NCBI GenBank assembly: GCA_022705425.1
Contig: JAKJEM010000015.1
Span: 1 to 46,540 of the forward strand
Length of the DNA stretch: 46,540 nt
Direction of reading: 5' to 3'
Origin: Planctomycetota bacterium
Lineage (GTDB): Bacteria > Planctomycetota > Brocadiia > CAIUPP01
The position numbers and the translations under genes are program-made. Under the pieces are notes generated by a model, which saw nothing but the letters and a program-made list of their open reading frames with translations, searched no databases and was not told where the DNA came from. Below are positions 45,974-46,540 of this stretch, in pieces (position 1 is the stretch's first letter; every line of letters starts with the position of its first letter).

Positions 45974-46540
45974 TCAGTACAGACCCTGATTTGCCCTGAT
46001 CATATTCTCCACGGTGAAGTGCTGCTCCACCCGCGCCCGCCCCTGGCGCCCCATTTCGGCCGCAAGCGCCCGGTTCGATAGGATCCTCACAATCGCGTCG
46101 GCCATCTCGGCTGCATTTCCAGGGGTGGTCAGCAGGCCCGTCTCCCCGTCAACGACCACCTCGTCCGTGCCGCCGATGCGCGTGGCAACCACCGGCTTTC
46201 GGCACGCCATGGCCTCGAGCGCCACGTTCGGCATTCCTTCCCAACGCGAGGCCAGGGCGAGCAGGTCCATCCGCGCAAGCAACGGGCGCACGTCGGCCAC
46301 CCAGCCGATCCATCGCAGGTGGCGTTCGATTCCCAGTTCCCGCGCGCGCGCCCGGCATGTCGCGAGCATCGGCCCCTGTCCGGCGAAGACGAACAAGGCG
46401 CCCGGCACGCGTTCAATGACGGTTGCCGCCGCCTCCAATAGCAGCAGGGGGTCCTTCTGCGCGTCAATTCTGCCAATGACGCCCACCACCGGCGCGTCCT
46501 CCGGAATCCCCCACTCCTCCGGGGGGCGGCAGAGCGGCAG
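45974..46540 (-). CDS. GT4 family glycosyltransferase, C-terminal part (5' end outside window)
   Basis: The frame is open to the right edge; 188 residues are visible, and the first in-window start-like codons (GTG GTG at 46489) are internal. The segment is the C-terminal nucleotide-sugar-binding half of a GT-B enzyme: GVIGRIDAQKDPLLLLEA, FVFAGQGP, the ARMDLLALASRWEGMPNVALEAMACRKPVVAT block with the EX7E motif, and GGTDEVVVDGETGLLT. Retaining enzymes of this family build surface polysaccharides or glycolipids. The phosphomannomutase upstream on the chromosome (two genes away, same strand) may supply its sugar donor. Between this stop and the receiver promoter are about 160 bases with a 7 bp GGCTTGG/CCAAGCC hairpin (45861-45887) and no gene. 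Confidence 0.88.
   Translation of the reverse strand: MPLCRPPEEWGIPEDAPVVGVIGRIDAQKDPLLLLEAAATVIERVPGALFVFAGQGPMLATCRARARELGIERHLRWIGWVADVRPLLARMDLLALASRWEGMPNVALEAMACRKPVVATRIGGTDEVVVDGETGLLTTPGNAAEMADAIVRILSNRALAAEMGRQGRARVEQHFTVENMIRANQGLY

Noticed and set aside
1..46540. CRISPR arrays, prophage or insertion sequences
   Set aside because: No spaced repeats, integrase, transposase or phage structural gene was seen; gene content and base use are even across the window.

Overview
This 46.5 kb window is a strongly GC-rich bacterial chromosomal segment that is densely coded on both strands. I see 40 protein genes (two cut by the window edges), two tRNA genes, several hairpin terminators and a consistent set of sigma70-like promoters (TTGACn or TTGCGC, 17-18 bp, TAnnnT). 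There is no phage, insertion sequence or CRISPR array. The gene mix includes an oxygen-sensitive activase, several radical SAM and ferredoxin proteins, a cytosolic sulfatase, a DUF608/GH116 enzyme, a ceramidase-fold protein, a UroD-like methyltransferase and CHASE2/HD-GYP signalling. It fits an uncultured, probably anaerobic lineage near the PVC group or Sumerlaeota/Hydrogenedentota. That placement is inference only; there is no rRNA or marker gene to settle it.

Layout. 1-6.1 kb: tail of a U32 peptidase, an MBL hydrolase plus divergent spore-photoproduct-lyase-like protein, an orphan 6-phospho-3-hexuloisomerase followed by a DUF3179 protein, and tilS. 6.3-11.3 kb: tRNA-Thr(CGU), then a leftward operon of a Tat-tagged AmrS-type radical SAM enzyme, an unknown exported protein and a spermidine-synthase-like membrane protein. 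11.7-16.4 kb: a signalling operon (sigma54 activator with a worn receiver, a HAMP-only membrane protein, CHASE2-GAF-HD-GYP), convergent with yfbR. 17.1-22.2 kb: a GH32/43-like propeller protein, then an operon of acyl-CoA dehydratase-type activase, NapH-like ferredoxin membrane protein and WD40 lipoprotein, behind a structured leader. 22.3-30.1 kb: a DegT aminotransferase closed by a clear terminator, then a three-gene cassette of neutral-ceramidase-fold protein, GH116 and a GH20/C45 Ntn-hydrolase fusion.

30.2-34.7 kb (leftward): CorA-like transporter, EFR1 ferredoxin/flavodoxin, sulfatase, FmdB zinc ribbon, NlpD-like LysM/LytM lipoprotein, tRNA-Gly(CCC). 34.8-37.5 kb: small lipoprotein, GT39-type membrane glycosyltransferase and a PPC-domain protein. 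37.5-40.6 kb (leftward): metallophosphoesterase, UPF0718 permease and its TIGR03943 partner with a His-rich loop. 40.7-46.5 kb: PepSY-like exported protein, a divergent UroD-like/AraC pair, a phosphomannomutase with a Cys-rich N-terminal extension, a receiver protein lacking its phospho-acceptor behind a very strong promoter, and a cut-off GT4 glycosyltransferase.

The most promising system is the 23.7-30.1 kb cassette. Its three enzymes together have the folds needed to strip an N-acetylhexosamine, a glucose and an N-acyl chain from a glycolipid-like substrate, and one of them joins a GH20-like glycosidase to an autoprocessing amidase fold in a single polypeptide. Their cytosolic location and a replaced catalytic serine in the ceramidase-fold member make the true substrate an open question.
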